The translations under genes and the position numbers were made by a program. The notes under the pieces were generated by a model. That model worked only from the letters and a program-made list of their open reading frames with translations, was not told the DNA's origin and did no database searches. This document shows, in pieces, positions 17,206 to 28,310 of a DNA stretch of 64,000 nt. Within the stretch, counting starts at the first letter, position 1. The number at the start of each line of letters is the position of its first letter. The DNA lies in contig NZ_QHLZ01000005.1 of assembly GCF_003185915.1 (NCBI RefSeq), positions 203,997 to 267,996 on the forward strand, given 5' to 3'. The DNA is from Arthrobacter psychrochitiniphilus. Lineage in GTDB: Bacteria; Actinomycetota; Actinomycetes; Actinomycetales; Micrococcaceae.

Positions 17206-19834
17206 CGTCAACGGCCTACCGATAAAGTTGCTGTCCATCGCAGATGCGGCCCAGAACACGCCCGAGCAGGTGCTGGCTGAACTTGACTCGAGCGCTCTGG
17301 GACTTTCCAGCCGTGAAGCGCAGGATCGCCTGGCTGCCGTGGGACCCAACGCGCTGCGCAGTCACAAGGCCAGCCCATGGTCAGTGCTGGGCCGGCAGCT
17401 GGGCAGTCCCATTCTGATCCTTTTGATTGTCACTGCCAGCCTGTCCCTGTTTCTCGGGGATGCGACGAATTCGATTGTCATTGGGGTCATCCTGCTGGTC
17501 AGTGTGGGCTTGGGCTTCAGCAACGAATTCCGGGCCGAACGCGCGGCCGAGGCACTGCATTCCCGCGTCACTCACACGGTTGTTGTCCTCCGGGACGGCA
17601 CTGCCTGCCAAATTGACGTGGTGGGTTTGGTGCCCGGGGACGTGGTGCGGCTGGCCTTGGGTGCCATCATCCCGGCGGACATCCGGCTGCTGACCAGCGA
17701 GGAGATGTTATGCGATGAAAGCATCCTCACGGGGGAGTCCCTGCCTGCGGAAAAGACCACTTCAGCCATCGTCGGGGAGGCGGCACTGGCGGACCTTTCC
17801 TGCTGCCTGTTCATGGGAACCGTCGTCCAGAGTGGAAGCTGCGCGGGAGTTGTCGTCGCCACCGGAGGCCGGGCCGAGTTTGGTCGAATTGCCATGGGTC
17901 TGGGGGAGCGTCAGCCGCAAACCGAATTCCAGCGGGGCCTGAAACGCTTCTCCTTTCTGCTGCTGCAAGTGGCCGTCGGCCTGACAACACTGATCTTCAT
18001 TGCAAACCTCCTGCTGGGCCGCCCCCTGCTGGAGTCCCTGCTGTTCTCCCTGGCCATCGCCGTCGGCATCACCCCGCAGCTGCTGCCCGCTGTCGTTAGT
18101 ACCTGCCTCGCAGCAGGAACCCGGGCCTTGGCCAAGCGGCAGGTGTTGGTCAAGAGGCTCATCTGCATCGAGGATCTTGGCGACATGGATGTACTGGTCA
18201 CGGACAAAACCGGGACCCTAACCGAGGGGCGTATCAGCTTCCAGGCGGCCCTGCCCATCCTGCCCGAGGTTTCCGAGCAGGGGCTCTTCACGCTGGGACT
18301 TGTCGCCACTGAAGCTGACTACACGCACGGCACAGTCTCCACTGTGGGCCAAAACTCCCTTGACGCCGCTCTCTGGGAATCGCCGCAGGCCAACGACTTT
18401 GATGCTGGGCGCCACCGCAGACTCGGCATCATACCGTTCGATCACAGGCGCCGAATGACCAGCGTTCTGGTGGTGGATGCGGCCGGTGCCCAAAGGATTG
18501 TCACGAAGGGCTCACCCGAGGATGTCATGGAGCTGTGCTCCAATATCCCGCCGCATGCGCTGGCGCAGTTGGATAAACAGTACGACGCCGGGGCACGGGT
18601 CATCGCCGTCGCTACCCGCACCGTCGTGGGCATGACCGCGATCAAGCCAGCGGATGAGAACAGTCTGACCCTGGCCGGTTTCCTCATTTTCCTGGACAAG
18701 CCCAAGGCCAACGCCAAGGACTCCCTGGTGGAGTTGGCTTCCTTGGGCATCGCTGTCAAGATTGCCACGGGAGACAACGCCAAGGTTGCCGAAAAAGTGT
18801 GCCGGGACCTGGGCTTGGTGTCCGGCGGGACGCTGACGGGCGTCCAAGTTCAGGCGCTGACGGATCCGGAACTGGCCACGGCCGTCCGGGACATAACTAT
18901 TTTCGCCCGGGTCTCACCCGAACAGAAGGCGCGCATCATCCGTATGTTGCGCCAGGACGGCCGCGCTGTCGCCTTTCTGGGTGACGGCGTCAACGACGCC
19001 CTGGCGCTGCACCACGCCGACGTCGGCATATCCGTGGACAGTGCCACCGACGTGGCCAAGGATGCGGCCGACATTGTGCTGATGGACAAGGACCTTGGTG
19101 TCCTGGCCGAAGGAGTGCGGGAAGGGCGCCGAATTTTCGCCAACACGATCAAGTACGTCCTCATGGGAACTTCGAGCAACTTCGGAAACATGTTCAGCGC
19201 CGCAACCGCCTCCGTTGTGCTCAGCTTCTTGCCCATGCTCCCTGGCCAAATCCTGCTCAACAACCTTCTCTACGACACCGGCCAGCTTGCCATTCCCGGG
19301 GACAAGGTCGATGCGGAGCAGCTGCTGGCCCCCTCTCATTGGGACATTGCGTTCATCCGCCGGTTCATGCTCTTGTTCGGCCCGATCAGCTCACTGTTCG
19401 ACTTTGCCACGTTCGGCCTCATGCTGTTCGTCTTCACGGCGGCACCGGGGGAGTTCCGGGCCGGCTGGTTCATCGAGTCCATCGCCACCCAAACCCTGAT
19501 CATCTTTGCCATTAGGACCCGGCGCGTGCCGTTTCTGCGCAGCCGCCCCTCCGCCGGACTGCTCTGGGCTTCTCTGGGTGTTGTGGCGGTCGGCATCTAT
19601 TTGCCGCTTTCACCCTGGGGCGCCATCTTGGGCTTTGATCCGCTGCCCGTGCCCTTCTTTCTGGCGTTACTGGCGATGACGGTGGTGTATCTGGTGCTGG
19701 TGGAATTTGCCAAGAGATGGTTCTTTTCCCGCCCATCCCAAGGACGGCCGGTGGCGCGCGGCCGCGGACGCGCCCACCACATTCACCGGCGTGCGGCAAG
19801 ATTTAGTGTGGCCGCTGCGCTGAAATCGCCGTGA
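17177..19834 (+). CDS. mgtA: Magnesium-translocating P-type ATPase (MgtA-like)
   Basis: This 885-residue P-type ATPase has the N-terminal cation ATPase domain, the actuator motif DESILTGESLPAEK, the phosphorylation site VLVTDKTGTLTEG, ATP-binding KGSPEDVMELC, and the hinge motif FLGDGVNDALALHHADVG. The hydrophobic C-terminal half contains YVLMGTSSNFGNMFS and LPMLPGQILLNNLLYDTGQL, both characteristic of MgtA/MgtB. It imports Mg2+ or a related cation at the cytoplasmic membrane. The start is a GTG at 17177 or ATG at 17183, inside the usp gene, so expression is coupled. A basic tail follows the last helix. Confidence 0.9.
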   Translation: MTMSLLAKHDVNGLPIKLLSIADAAQNTPEQVLAELDSSALGLSSREAQDRLAAVGPNALRSHKASPWSVLGRQLGSPILILLIVTASLSLFLGDATNSIVIGVILLVSVGLGFSNEFRAERAAEALHSRVTHTVVVLRDGTACQIDVVGLVPGDVVRLALGAIIPADIRLLTSEEMLCDESILTGESLPAEKTTSAIVGEAALADLSCCLFMGTVVQSGSCAGVVVATGGRAEFGRIAMGLGERQPQTEFQRGLKRFSFLLLQVAVGLTTLIFIANLLLGRPLLESLLFSLAIAVGITPQLLPAVVSTCLAAGTRALAKRQVLVKRLICIEDLGDMDVLVTDKTGTLTEGRISFQAALPILPEVSEQGLFTLGLVATEADYTHGTVSTVGQNSLDAALWESPQANDFDAGRHRRLGIIPFDHRRRMTSVLVVDAAGAQRIVTKGSPEDVMELCSNIPPHALAQLDKQYDAGARVIAVATRTVVGMTAIKPADENSLTLAGFLIFLDKPKANAKDSLVELASLGIAVKIATGDNAKVAEKVCRDLGLVSGGTLTGVQVQALTDPELATAVRDITIFARVSPEQKARIIRMLRQDGRAVAFLGDGVNDALALHHADVGISVDSATDVAKDAADIVLMDKDLGVLAEGVREGRRIFANTIKYVLMGTSSNFGNMFSAATASVVLSFLPMLPGQILLNNLLYDTGQLAIPGDKVDAEQLLAPSHWDIAFIRRFMLLFGPISSLFDFATFGLMLFVFTAAPGEFRAGWFIESIATQTLIIFAIRTRRVPFLRSRPSAGLLWASLGVVAVGIYLPLSPWGAILGFDPLPVPFFLALLAMTVVYLVLVEFAKRWFFSRPSQGRPVARGRGRAHHIHRRAARFSVAAALKSP

Positions 19835-19895
19835 AGCCGCGAAACAGGTCAAGCAGTGAAACTGTGAAGCCGTGCTGCGGGAAATCAGCGGCCAG

Positions 19896-20861
19896 TTAGG
19901 GCTTCTTTCGGAACAGGCCCAGTCGCGGGGACGTGTACGCTGCTGCGCCGAGGGGAGGTGCATCCAGAACTGGACCAGCCGCCAGCCGATCACCCCCAGA
20001 AGTGCTACTCCTGCCGGTGTGCCGAAGCCAATTCGCGGCTGCGAGCAGTATATCCAGGCCCACCCTGCGGGGCTCTTGACGAGGTGGAGGAGTCGTTCGG
20101 CCATCGTGCCAAGGAAGGTCTCGATCCAGTCCTCATTCACCGGCGGGATACGCCGCGCGATGGACCGCGGCCACTTATTAATTGTCCGCGGTGGGTGGCG
20201 GGTCAGGAACCACATTCCGACGCCCGAGGCAAGGAGAGCAACAAGTGCGAGGACGGAGTCAGTTCGGTAGTACATATTGGCAGAGATGGTGGTGAGGGAC
20301 AGTAGCAGTCCCGCGGCAAAGAGTGTCGCCAACACGAGATTGGAACCGGAAATTTGGATGGCCGCAGCGCTCAGGGCTTTTTCCGGGGGACTCCTGCGCG
20401 TTGCAACAAGCGGTACCGGACTGCCGCCGCCCCGCCCCGGGCACCACATGGCTGACGCCAACGTCGGATGAATCGATGCGAAGAAGGGTGAAGTAGCTCG
20501 GGCGTCCGGCGCCCAGGACGGAGGCGCTGAGTGCGGAATAGGCAAGAAAGGAGGCAAGCTCAAGACCGACCGCCAGTAGTACCAGATACACGGATAGCTG
20601 TTCAAGGGAACCCAGTGTCGGCACGGCATTGGAATATTGCGGCAGGATGATCCACCACACGGAAGCGCCATGGATGATGACGGACGCAGTCACCAAAAGC
20701 CACCGGGGGATGCGACCGTGAACCACTGCCGGGGGTGTGGGGGCCCCGCGTGTGGGAAGTCTAGGTTCCTCGGAACCCTCTACAACCGGTTCAGGCCGCC
20801 CGTCGGAAGGACTCAAGCCGGTGTCAGGGTAGGGAAATCGAGAATCATCATCTTCGTCCAC
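19896..20861 (-). pseudogene. YbhN/UPF0104-like flippase remnant (lysylphosphatidylglycerol synthase TM family)
   Basis: The start frame (ATG at 20861) encodes a polar N-terminus and two hydrophobic helices with LLAVGLELASFLAYSALSAS and TLLRIDSSDVGVSHVVPGAG. The family motif is lost when the frame changes at about 20430. The next frame gives EKALSAAAIQISGSNLVLAT, AGLLLSLTTISANMYY, then RIPPVNEDWIETFLGTMAER and the C-terminal GVALLGVIGWRLVQFWMHL. A third frame supplies the end RLGLFRKKP with TAA at 19896-19898. A central block of helices is missing. The first codons overlap the end of the ABC1 kinase gene by 14 nt, so the two once formed an operon. Confidence 0.7.
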
Positions 20862-22494
20862 CGCCCCGTCGGTGCCGCCCCGTCCATGCCAAATAGGTGC
20901 TCAACGCCCCCACTGCACCAACAGCGCCGGCAAGGAGCGGTTTCCCCCACTTTGTCAACCGCTCGCTATCCGCCGTTGCCACATCCCCGATGCCTCGGAT
21001 GAAAGCGGCGGCAACCATCCCGGCAACCAGTCGGTTGCCAATCTGTTCAACACGGGCCACCATCGGCTCCAACTCGGAGGCACGCAGACGGACTTCGACG
21101 CCGTCGTCCATGCGTCCAGCCAGCCGCTCCAATTTCTCCGGCAGGTCCAGGCCGAGCTCGGCCACCGTCAACCCCAACCGGGAGAATGCCTGGGCCAGAT
21201 TCCGGGGTTCAAAACGCTCCAGTGCCATGTGCTTGGCATAGGGCTTCAGGACGTTGCCGAGGCTGAAGTCAGGATTTAAGCGGGCCCCCATGCCCTCCGT
21301 CATGAGCAGCATCTTGGCCAGCAAGGCCATTTCACGAGGCAGCTGAAGACGGTGGTTGCGCAAGATCGCCAGCAGCTGGACCACCAGCGGGCCGATTTCG
21401 AGCTCACCTAATTTTTTGTCCTGGTACATCTGGACAAATACGGTTGCGTCGTAGCGTAGCGCAGCGCGGTCTGCGGTGGGCGGAGCAGTAGAAAGGTTCA
21501 GCAGCGCACTACTGATCCGGTCGGGGTTGTTGGTGGTGAGTGCCTGCAGTAGTTTGGCCAACTGCTCACGCAGAGGTGCACGCACTTCCCCGACCATGCC
21601 AAAATCAATGAGGCCAATGGTGCCCGACGTTTCGACAAACAAATTGCCGGGGTGAGGGTCCGCGTGAAAGAAGCCATCTTCAAAGATCATTTTGGCAGCG
21701 GCCCGGGCTGCCCGGTCGGCAAGGTCATGCGTGTCGATCCCCGCCTCAATCAGCCCTTCGACGTCGTCGACCTTGATGCCGCGGATCCTCTCGATGGTGA
21801 GTACCCGAGAACTCGTTGTCTCCCAAAAGATCCTGGGAATGTGGATGCCCGGGTCAGCAGCAAAATTCGCCGCAAAACGTTCCGCGTTGCGGCCTTCTTG
21901 CAGGTAGTCAAGTTCAGCGCGCAGGGTGGCTGCGAAGTCAGCCGCGATGCCGCTGAAATTGAAGTCAGCAGCAGCCGGCCACGTACGGTTCGCGTAGGTG
22001 GCTAGGTTCTGTAATATCTCCAGGTCCTCGTTGATCCGTGCCACAACACCCGGGCGGCGAACCTTGACAACAACTTCGGTGCCGTCGAAAAGTCTCGCCG
22101 CATGGGCCTGGCCGATCGAAGCGCTGGCCAAGGGTGCGTCGTCGAACGTGGCGAACAGTTGTTCCGGCGCGGCGCCCAATTCCTGCTGGATGACAGCGCG
22201 GACAGCGTCCACTGCCACAGGTGGTGCACCGTCTTGAAGTTTGGAGAGCTCGGTGAGGTAGCCCGGGGGCAGCAGATCCGGGCGGGTGGAGAGCATCTGA
22301 CCGAGCTTGATGAACACGGGGCCGAGCTCTTCCAATGCAAGCCTGATGCGGTGGGGGTTCGTGATTTGGGGTTTTGAGCCCACGGCCTGTGCCACCCGCC
22401 AACGGTCCACCCCGGTGGCGGCCACGAGGGATCCTAGTCCGTGGCGACCCAGTATCTCTGCGACCTGGGCCAATCGCTCAAGGTGGGTGTTCAT
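20848..22494 (-). CDS. ABC1/UbiB (AarF) family atypical kinase
   Basis: This 548-residue protein has the full ABC1 kinase core. The KxGQ motif is in LGPVFIKLGQMLSTRPDLLP (residues about 57-76). The alanine-rich loop is LASASIGQAHAARL, the ATP lysine is in VVVKVRRPGV, and the catalytic region is FFHADPHPGNLFVE with LIDFGMVGEV. A C-terminal hydrophobic helix (AGAVGAVGALSTYLAW) probably anchors it to the membrane. Family members support quinone biosynthesis or lipid distribution; the substrate here is unknown. The adjoining lipid-flippase remnant suggests a membrane-lipid role. Confidence 0.88.
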   Translation of the reverse strand: MNTHLERLAQVAEILGRHGLGSLVAATGVDRWRVAQAVGSKPQITNPHRIRLALEELGPVFIKLGQMLSTRPDLLPPGYLTELSKLQDGAPPVAVDAVRAVIQQELGAAPEQLFATFDDAPLASASIGQAHAARLFDGTEVVVKVRRPGVVARINEDLEILQNLATYANRTWPAAADFNFSGIAADFAATLRAELDYLQEGRNAERFAANFAADPGIHIPRIFWETTSSRVLTIERIRGIKVDDVEGLIEAGIDTHDLADRAARAAAKMIFEDGFFHADPHPGNLFVETSGTIGLIDFGMVGEVRAPLREQLAKLLQALTTNNPDRISSALLNLSTAPPTADRAALRYDATVFVQMYQDKKLGELEIGPLVVQLLAILRNHRLQLPREMALLAKMLLMTEGMGARLNPDFSLGNVLKPYAKHMALERFEPRNLAQAFSRLGLTVAELGLDLPEKLERLAGRMDDGVEVRLRASELEPMVARVEQIGNRLVAGMVAAAFIRGIGDVATADSERLTKWGKPLLAGAVGAVGALSTYLAWTGRHRRGGGRR

Positions 22495-22923
22495 GCCCGT
22501 GGCTGCGCATCATCGGCGCCACCGTGGCAATTAGTGTTGTCTGCAGGTCTGCTCATACCCCTCAGTATGGGCAGTAGGGCGGGAAGTTGCCAATGGCGCC
22601 ACACGGTAAAACTATCTTCTCGCAGGTGCGTCACACGGGCGTAGGATGAACCGTATCGACGGTATTTTGAACGCGAACAGTCATGATCGCGACGCCGTCG
22701 ATTCGGATGCAAGTGGACGGTTTTTCAGCCGAGACGGGAGCGCTGACCAAGACGCAGCACATGGCTGAACCGGCTCCGACCGATCCACACACGCCAACCG
22801 TGAACCGGTTCCAAGTCTCTCTGAGCATTGACCGCCGGCCCCAGCTGACCCGGATCTGCCAGCGAACTTAACACTTTACGGCTTGGTTCCTTGAGAATTG
22901 AGCCCAATTCCTAGGGAGTTGTC
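22495..22923. other. Intergenic region with divergent promoters presumed
   Basis: This 430-bp gap separates the divergent ABC1 kinase gene and the slipin remnant. I see no RNA gene, no strong palindrome, no DosR-like box and no credible small ORF. Confidence 0.5.
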
Positions 22924-23341
22924 ATGACTGTCATTGTGGCCCATATTGTGGTGGTCGTGATACTGGCGCTGATTGCGCTCAAACTCTCGATCCGTGTTCT
23001 CACAGGGTACGAGATGGGTGTGTTGTTCCGGCCCGACAGGATGCCCAAGGTCCGTTGGCGGACCATCACTATGCCGATCCAGTGGCAGGGCATCATCACC
23101 CGTGAGAACGTCAGCGTGGACATTCGAGAGAGCCTCGATGTCAGGACAGTGGATTGGGGTGTGGAGGTCACCGGCGTGGAGCTCAAAGGCCTCCAGCTGG
23201 CGGACAGCATGAAGAACGTAATGGCCCACCCGCTTGCGTTGCAGTTGCGCAACCTGCAATCCCTGATCGAAATCGGCGTCGACAAGAACACGACAGTGTT
23301 CTTCCCGCCCTGCGCACCCAACAATGACAAGGGATCAAGCC
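22924..23341 (+). pseudogene. Slipin/stomatin (SPFH) gene shrunken by three internal deletions
   Basis: The frame opens with a normal slipin N-terminus: a hydrophobic helix, then VLTGYEMGVLFRPDRM. It then jumps to RTITMPIQWQGIITRENVSVD, from there to IRESLDVRTVDWGVEVTGVE and GLQLADSMK, and again to [20 protein letters not shown] and DKNTTVFFP. Each jump skips a conserved block of the SPFH domain or the coiled coil (first the strand after the GRV segment, then the Asn-to-INTD block, then the basic AEGE coiled coil). All three junctions keep the reading frame. About 140 residues remain of about 260 expected. The frame then runs on into the phosphoketolase gene. Confidence 0.75.
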
Positions 23342-25762
23342 ATGACCAACAACACCGATGTCTGCGCAACCGCCCCGCTGCCGGGGCCCCCGTTGAGTCA
23401 GGAACTGCTGCACCGCATGGATGCCTATTGGAGGGCGGCGAACTACCTGTCGGTCGGGCAGCTCTATCTCTATGACAATCCGCTGCTCAAGCGCCCGTTG
23501 GCGCTCTCGGATGTGAAACCGCTGGTGGTGGGGCATTGGGGCACCACACCAGGACAGAACTTCATCTATGTGCATTTGAACCGGGCGATCGTGAAGTACG
23601 GGTTGGACATGTTCTACGTTTCCGGGCCCGGGCATGGCGGACCGGCCTTGGTGGCCAACACCTATCTGGAGGGCAGCTATTCGGAGATCTACCCTGACGT
23701 CAGCCAGGACGAGGCTGGCATGAAGAAACTGTTCAAGCAGTTCTCGTTCCCGGGAGGCATTTCAAGCCACGTGGCACCGACCACTCCGGGCTCGATCCAT
23801 GAGGGAGGGGAGCTGGGCTACTCGCTCAGCCATGCGTTCGGGGCCGTGTTCGATAATCCGAGTCTGGTGGTCGCGTGCGTTGTTGGCGACGGGGAGGCCG
23901 AAACAGGGCCGTTGGCCACATCGTGGCAGTCCACGAAGTTCCTTAACCCTGTCAGCGACGGGGCAGTTCTGCCCATCCTGCACCTGAACGGATACAAGAT
24001 CAGCAACCCCGCCGTGCTGGCCCGGATCGAGCACGAGGAACTTGATGCGTTCCTGCATGGCTGCGGGTGGGACCCGCGCTATGTCGAAGGCAGCGATCCG
24101 GAGCAGATGCACCAGCGGATGGCCACCGTGGTGGATTCGGCCATTGAGGACATTCTTACCATTCAAGCCGACGCCCGTACCGGTGGCAGTACCACCAGGC
24201 CGCGCTGGCCCATGATTGTGCTGCGATCCCCCAAAGGGTGGACAGGGCCCAAGGTGGTTGACGGCCTGAAGATCGAGGGCACGTTCCGCTCGCACCAAGT
24301 GCCGTTGCTTGTGGACGATGGCCACCCAGGTCACGTCAGCCAGTTGGAGGCGTGGATGCTCAGCTACAAGCCCGAGGAACTGTTCGACGCGGACGGGCGG
24401 CTGCTGCCCGAACTGGAGGCGCTGGCCCCGTCCGGGGAACGGCGGATGGGTTCGAACCCGCACACCAACGGCGGGCTGCTGCTGCGGGACCTGCGTATGC
24501 CCGACTTCCGCACGCACGCCGTCGCCGTGGCCGCACCCGGAGCCGTCGAGGCCAAGGACACTCTTGTGCTGGGGAATTTCCTGCGTGAGGTGATCGCGCT
24601 GAATGCGGAACGGCGCAACTTCCGTCTCTTCGGTCCGGATGAGACATTGTCCAACCAGCTGGGCGCCGTATTCGAGGTCACCGACCGCCAATGGGAGGCC
24701 CGCACGATCGAGGGCGATGAGTTTTTGGCCCCGTCCGGTTTGGTGCTGGACTCGATGCTCTCTGAGCATCAGTGCCAGGGCTGGCTGGAAGGCTATCTGC
24801 TGACGGGCCGCCACGGCCTGTTCAACTGCTATGAGGCCTTCATTCACATTGTCGACTCAATGTTCAACCAGCATGCCAAATGGCTGAAAATCACCAAGGG
24901 ACTGCCGTGGCGCCGTGACATCGCCTCGTTGAACTACCTGCTTGCCTCCCACGTGTGGCAGCAGGACCACAACGGTTTCACCCATCAGGATCCCGGCTTC
25001 CTTGACCATGTGGTGAACAAGAAGGCGGACATTGTCCGGGTGTACCTCCCACCGGATGCGAATTGTCTCCTCACCGTAGCCGACCACTGCCTGCGAAGCC
25101 ACCACTACGTCAACGTCATCGTCGCTGGCAAACGCGATATGCCCCAATGGCTTTCCATGGACGATGCCGAGATCCACTGCACCCAGGGAATAGGGATCTG
25201 GGAGTGGGCCGGCAACGACCGTGGCGCCGAGCCCGACGTCGTCATGGCCTGCTGCGGTGACACCCCTACCCTTGAGGTGCTGGCCGCCGTCTCGATCCTG
25301 CGCGAGCGCCTGCCCGAGCTTAAGGTCAGGGTGGTCAATGTGGTGGACCTGATGAAGCTCCAATCAGCCAGCGAACACCCCCACGGGCTCTCCGACGCAG
25401 ACTACGACTCGTTGTTCACCCGCGACAAGCACATCATCTTCGCGTTCCACGGATACCCATCCCTGATCCACCGCCTGACGTACCGGCGCAGAAACCACAA
25501 CCTGCACGTGCGCGGCTACAACGAGGAAGGCACCATCACCACGCCCTTTGACATGCGCGTGCAAAACCGGCTCGACCGCTTCCACCTGGTCCAAGACGTC
25601 ATCGACAGGCTGCCCCAGCTCGGGGCTAAAGCGGACTACCTCAAGCAAGAGATGGCCAACAAGCTCATCGAGCACAACCTTTACATCAACCAACACGGTG
25701 CGGATCTGCCAGAAATCCGCAACTGGACCTGGGACCCGGACGGGGCATGTCATGGCCAGTAA
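23342..25762 (+). CDS. xfp: Phosphoketolase (xylulose-5-phosphate/fructose-6-phosphate)
   Basis: This 806-residue ThDP enzyme cleaves xylulose-5-P or fructose-6-P with phosphate to acetyl phosphate plus an aldose phosphate. Motifs are the N-terminal [52 protein letters not shown] and [16 protein letters not shown] (ThDP/Mg). Further on are [17 protein letters not shown] and [14 protein letters not shown], and the C-terminal region around [19 protein letters not shown]. The start is the ATG at 23342 with AAGGGATCA upstream; an ATG at 23324 lacks a better site. The last codons overlap the H+-ATPase gene by 11 nt. It provides a bypass linking the pentose phosphate pathway to acetate or acetyl-CoA. 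Confidence 0.95.
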   Translation: MTNNTDVCATAPLPGPPLSQELLHRMDAYWRAANYLSVGQLYLYDNPLLKRPLALSDVKPLVVGHWGTTPGQNFIYVHLNRAIVKYGLDMFYVSGPGHGGPALVANTYLEGSYSEIYPDVSQDEAGMKKLFKQFSFPGGISSHVAPTTPGSIHEGGELGYSLSHAFGAVFDNPSLVVACVVGDGEAETGPLATSWQSTKFLNPVSDGAVLPILHLNGYKISNPAVLARIEHEELDAFLHGCGWDPRYVEGSDPEQMHQRMATVVDSAIEDILTIQADARTGGSTTRPRWPMIVLRSPKGWTGPKVVDGLKIEGTFRSHQVPLLVDDGHPGHVSQLEAWMLSYKPEELFDADGRLLPELEALAPSGERRMGSNPHTNGGLLLRDLRMPDFRTHAVAVAAPGAVEAKDTLVLGNFLREVIALNAERRNFRLFGPDETLSNQLGAVFEVTDRQWEARTIEGDEFLAPSGLVLDSMLSEHQCQGWLEGYLLTGRHGLFNCYEAFIHIVDSMFNQHAKWLKITKGLPWRRDIASLNYLLASHVWQQDHNGFTHQDPGFLDHVVNKKADIVRVYLPPDANCLLTVADHCLRSHHYVNVIVAGKRDMPQWLSMDDAEIHCTQGIGIWEWAGNDRGAEPDVVMACCGDTPTLEVLAAVSILRERLPELKVRVVNVVDLMKLQSASEHPHGLSDADYDSLFTRDKHIIFAFHGYPSLIHRLTYRRRNHNLHVRGYNEEGTITTPFDMRVQNRLDRFHLVQDVIDRLPQLGAKADYLKQEMANKLIEHNLYINQHGADLPEIRNWTWDPDGACHGQ

Positions 25763-28277
25763 GAAACCGGCGGCCGCCAATCCGGGGAGACCTGTCCCCG
25801 GGAGCGATGCCGCGACCGCGGAGAGCTTGAAGACGCTGCCCATGCAGGAAGTGCAGCACCAGCTGGGAACATCGCCGGATGGGCTGGGCCAGGTGGAAGC
25901 TGCGAAGCGGCTGATTCAGTACGGTCCAAACGAGATCGCCGAGCACCACGCGAATGCGCTGCTGAAGTTTTTGTCATACTTCTGGGGCCCGATTCCCTGG
26001 ATGATCGAGGCCGCCGTCATCCTGTCTGCTGTGGTGGGGCACTGGCCGGACTTCTTCATCATCTTGGTGTTATTGCTGGCTAACGCCCTTGTGGGCTGGA
26101 GTGAGGAGCGCCAGGCTGGCAATGCCATCGAGGCATTGCGGGCGAAGCTGGCAGTCACAGCGCGCGTCCGACGCGACGGAACGTGGATCACCCCGGCAGC
26201 CCGGGAGCTAGTTCCGGGAGACGTCATCAGGCTTCGGCTCGGCGATATCATTCCCGCCGATGCGCGTCTTTTCGAGGGCGATGAGATTGAGGTTGACCAA
26301 TCCGCACTGACCGGGGAATCGCTGCCGCTCACCTGTGCCCCTGGCGATCCAGTGTATTCCGGCTCGATTGTCCGCCGCGGCGAGATTGACGGTTTGGTCT
26401 ATGCAACGGGCGCCAACACCTACTTCGGCGCCACAGCTGAACTGGTACAGGGTGCGCACACGGTCAGCCACTTCCAAAAGGCCGTGCTAAAAATCGGCAA
26501 CTACCTCATCATTCTCGCTGCCGTGTTCGTTGCCGTGATAGTTCTCGTGTCGCTGCTGCGCCATGACCCGCTGCTGACCACGCTGCAGTTCGCCCTGGTG
26601 CTGACGATTGCGGCGATCCCTGTCGCCATGCCCACGGTGCTGTCAGTAACCATGGCTGTTGGTGCCCGGATCCTCGCCACGAAACAAGCCGTCGTCTCCA
26701 GGCTTGTGGCGATTGAGGAACTCGCCGGCGTCGACGTTCTCTGCTCCGACAAGACAGGAACGCTGACCCAAAACTCACTGACACTGGGGGACCCGTTCTG
26801 CACCGATGGTGTCACGGCCGCAGAGGTGATCATTGCCGGGGCGTTGGCCTCCCGCGCAGACAACGACGACCCCATAGATCTCGCTATCCTCGGCGGGCTC
26901 AGCGACCCTGACGCACTGCACGGATACACCGTGACGGGCTACCAGCCCTTCGACCCGGTCAGCAAGCGCACCGAGGCCACCGTCACGGAAAAAGGGGCCG
27001 GTACAGGAACAGAGCAGCCCACGTTCAAGGTCAGCAAGGGCGCGCCGCAGGTGATGCTGGCCCTGGCTACTGACGCATCCGCAGTGAAATCCGCCGTCGA
27101 TGCGGCGGTCAACGATTTCGCCACCCGCGGGTACCGTTCCCTCGGCGTGGCCCGCACCGGTCCGACGGGTGACTGGCGCTTTCTGGGCGTCCTGCCGCTG
27201 TTTGATCCTCCGCGTGAGGATGCTGCGGCCACCATTGCCACCGCCCGTGAAATGGGTGTGGAAGTGAAGATGGTGACCGGGGATGCGTTGGCAATCGCCA
27301 GGGAAACCGCCGTCAAGGTCGGTTTGGGTGCGAACATTCTCGACGCCGCCGGCCTGGGGGAGGTGCAGAAGACGGAAAGCGCCGCAACTGCCGAGTCTAT
27401 TGAAAGGGCCGACGGTTTCGCCCAAGTCTTCCCGGAACACAAATACCACATTGTCGAGGTCCTGCAGCAGCGCGGCCACATCGTCGGCATGACAGGCGAC
27501 GGGGTCAACGACGCCCCGGCCCTCAAGAAGGCGGACTGTGGCATTGCGGTGTCCGGTGCCACCGATGCCGCCCGTGCTGCGGCCGCGATTGTGCTGCTCA
27601 CCCCGGGCCTGTCGGTGATCATCGATGCGATCAAGATCAGCCGGCGGATTTTTCAGCGGATGAATTCCTACGCCATGTACCGCATTGCCGAGACGCTGCG
27701 CGTGTTGCTCTTCGTCACCCTCACCATACTTGTGTTCAACTTCTACCCGGTCACCGCGATCATGATCGTGATGCTCGCACTGCTAAACGACGGCGCGATC
27801 CTCTCGATCGCCTACGACAACGTCCGCTATCGCAGCCAGCCAGAAGCGTGGAATATGCGCGTGGTGCTGGGGATAGCGACAGTGCTGGGTGTGCTCGGCC
27901 CGATCGCCGCCTTTGGCCTGTTCTACCTTGGCGATCGGGTCTTCGGCATCGGCCGTCCCCAGCTGCAGACCATGATGTATCTGATGCTGTCGGTGGCCGG
28001 TCACCTAACCATTTTCCTGACTCGCACACGCGGCCCGTTCTGGTCCATCCGGCCGGCCCGCATCCTGCTGTTCGCCGTGTTGGGGACCCAAGTAATTGCC
28101 ACGCTCATTGCCGTGTTCGGACTGTTTATGACACCGCTGGGATGGGGGTGGGCGGCCTTCGTCTGGGGTTACGCCATCCTATGGGCGTTGCTCAGCGACC
28201 GTGTCAAGCTCCTCGCGTACAAGGTGCTTGATCCTGCCGTTGCACTAGCTGCTGGGGGCGGTCACAAGATCCGGTGA
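25752..28277 (+). CDS. Plasma-membrane-type proton-efflux P-type ATPase
   Basis: This 841-residue P3A-type ATPase contains [20 protein letters not shown], the actuator motif [14 protein letters not shown], a phosphorylation site in [23 protein letters not shown] in the nucleotide domain, and [19 protein letters not shown]. The transmembrane segment [20 protein letters not shown] is typical of fungal- and plant-like H+-ATPases in prokaryotes. The C-terminus is short and lacks the plant autoinhibitory domain. The start ATG at 25752 lies inside the xfp end, so the two are translationally coupled. It would spend ATP made from acetyl phosphate to expel protons. Confidence 0.9.
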   Translation: MASKKPAAANPGRPVPGSDAATAESLKTLPMQEVQHQLGTSPDGLGQVEAAKRLIQYGPNEIAEHHANALLKFLSYFWGPIPWMIEAAVILSAVVGHWPDFFIILVLLLANALVGWSEERQAGNAIEALRAKLAVTARVRRDGTWITPAARELVPGDVIRLRLGDIIPADARLFEGDEIEVDQSALTGESLPLTCAPGDPVYSGSIVRRGEIDGLVYATGANTYFGATAELVQGAHTVSHFQKAVLKIGNYLIILAAVFVAVIVLVSLLRHDPLLTTLQFALVLTIAAIPVAMPTVLSVTMAVGARILATKQAVVSRLVAIEELAGVDVLCSDKTGTLTQNSLTLGDPFCTDGVTAAEVIIAGALASRADNDDPIDLAILGGLSDPDALHGYTVTGYQPFDPVSKRTEATVTEKGAGTGTEQPTFKVSKGAPQVMLALATDASAVKSAVDAAVNDFATRGYRSLGVARTGPTGDWRFLGVLPLFDPPREDAAATIATAREMGVEVKMVTGDALAIARETAVKVGLGANILDAAGLGEVQKTESAATAESIERADGFAQVFPEHKYHIVEVLQQRGHIVGMTGDGVNDAPALKKADCGIAVSGATDAARAAAAIVLLTPGLSVIIDAIKISRRIFQRMNSYAMYRIAETLRVLLFVTLTILVFNFYPVTAIMIVMLALLNDGAILSIAYDNVRYRSQPEAWNMRVVLGIATVLGVLGPIAAFGLFYLGDRVFGIGRPQLQTMMYLMLSVAGHLTIFLTRTRGPFWSIRPARILLFAVLGTQVIATLIAVFGLFMTPLGWGWAAFVWGYAILWALLSDRVKLLAYKVLDPAVALAAGGGHKIR

Positions 28278-28310
28278 GAGCTCGCTGGTGCTGCAAGAAA
28301 ACTCGAACCG

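Noticed and set aside
19512..19799. Minus-strand ORFs over the mgtA end
   Set aside because: They lie within a well-supported coding sequence and show no family resemblance.
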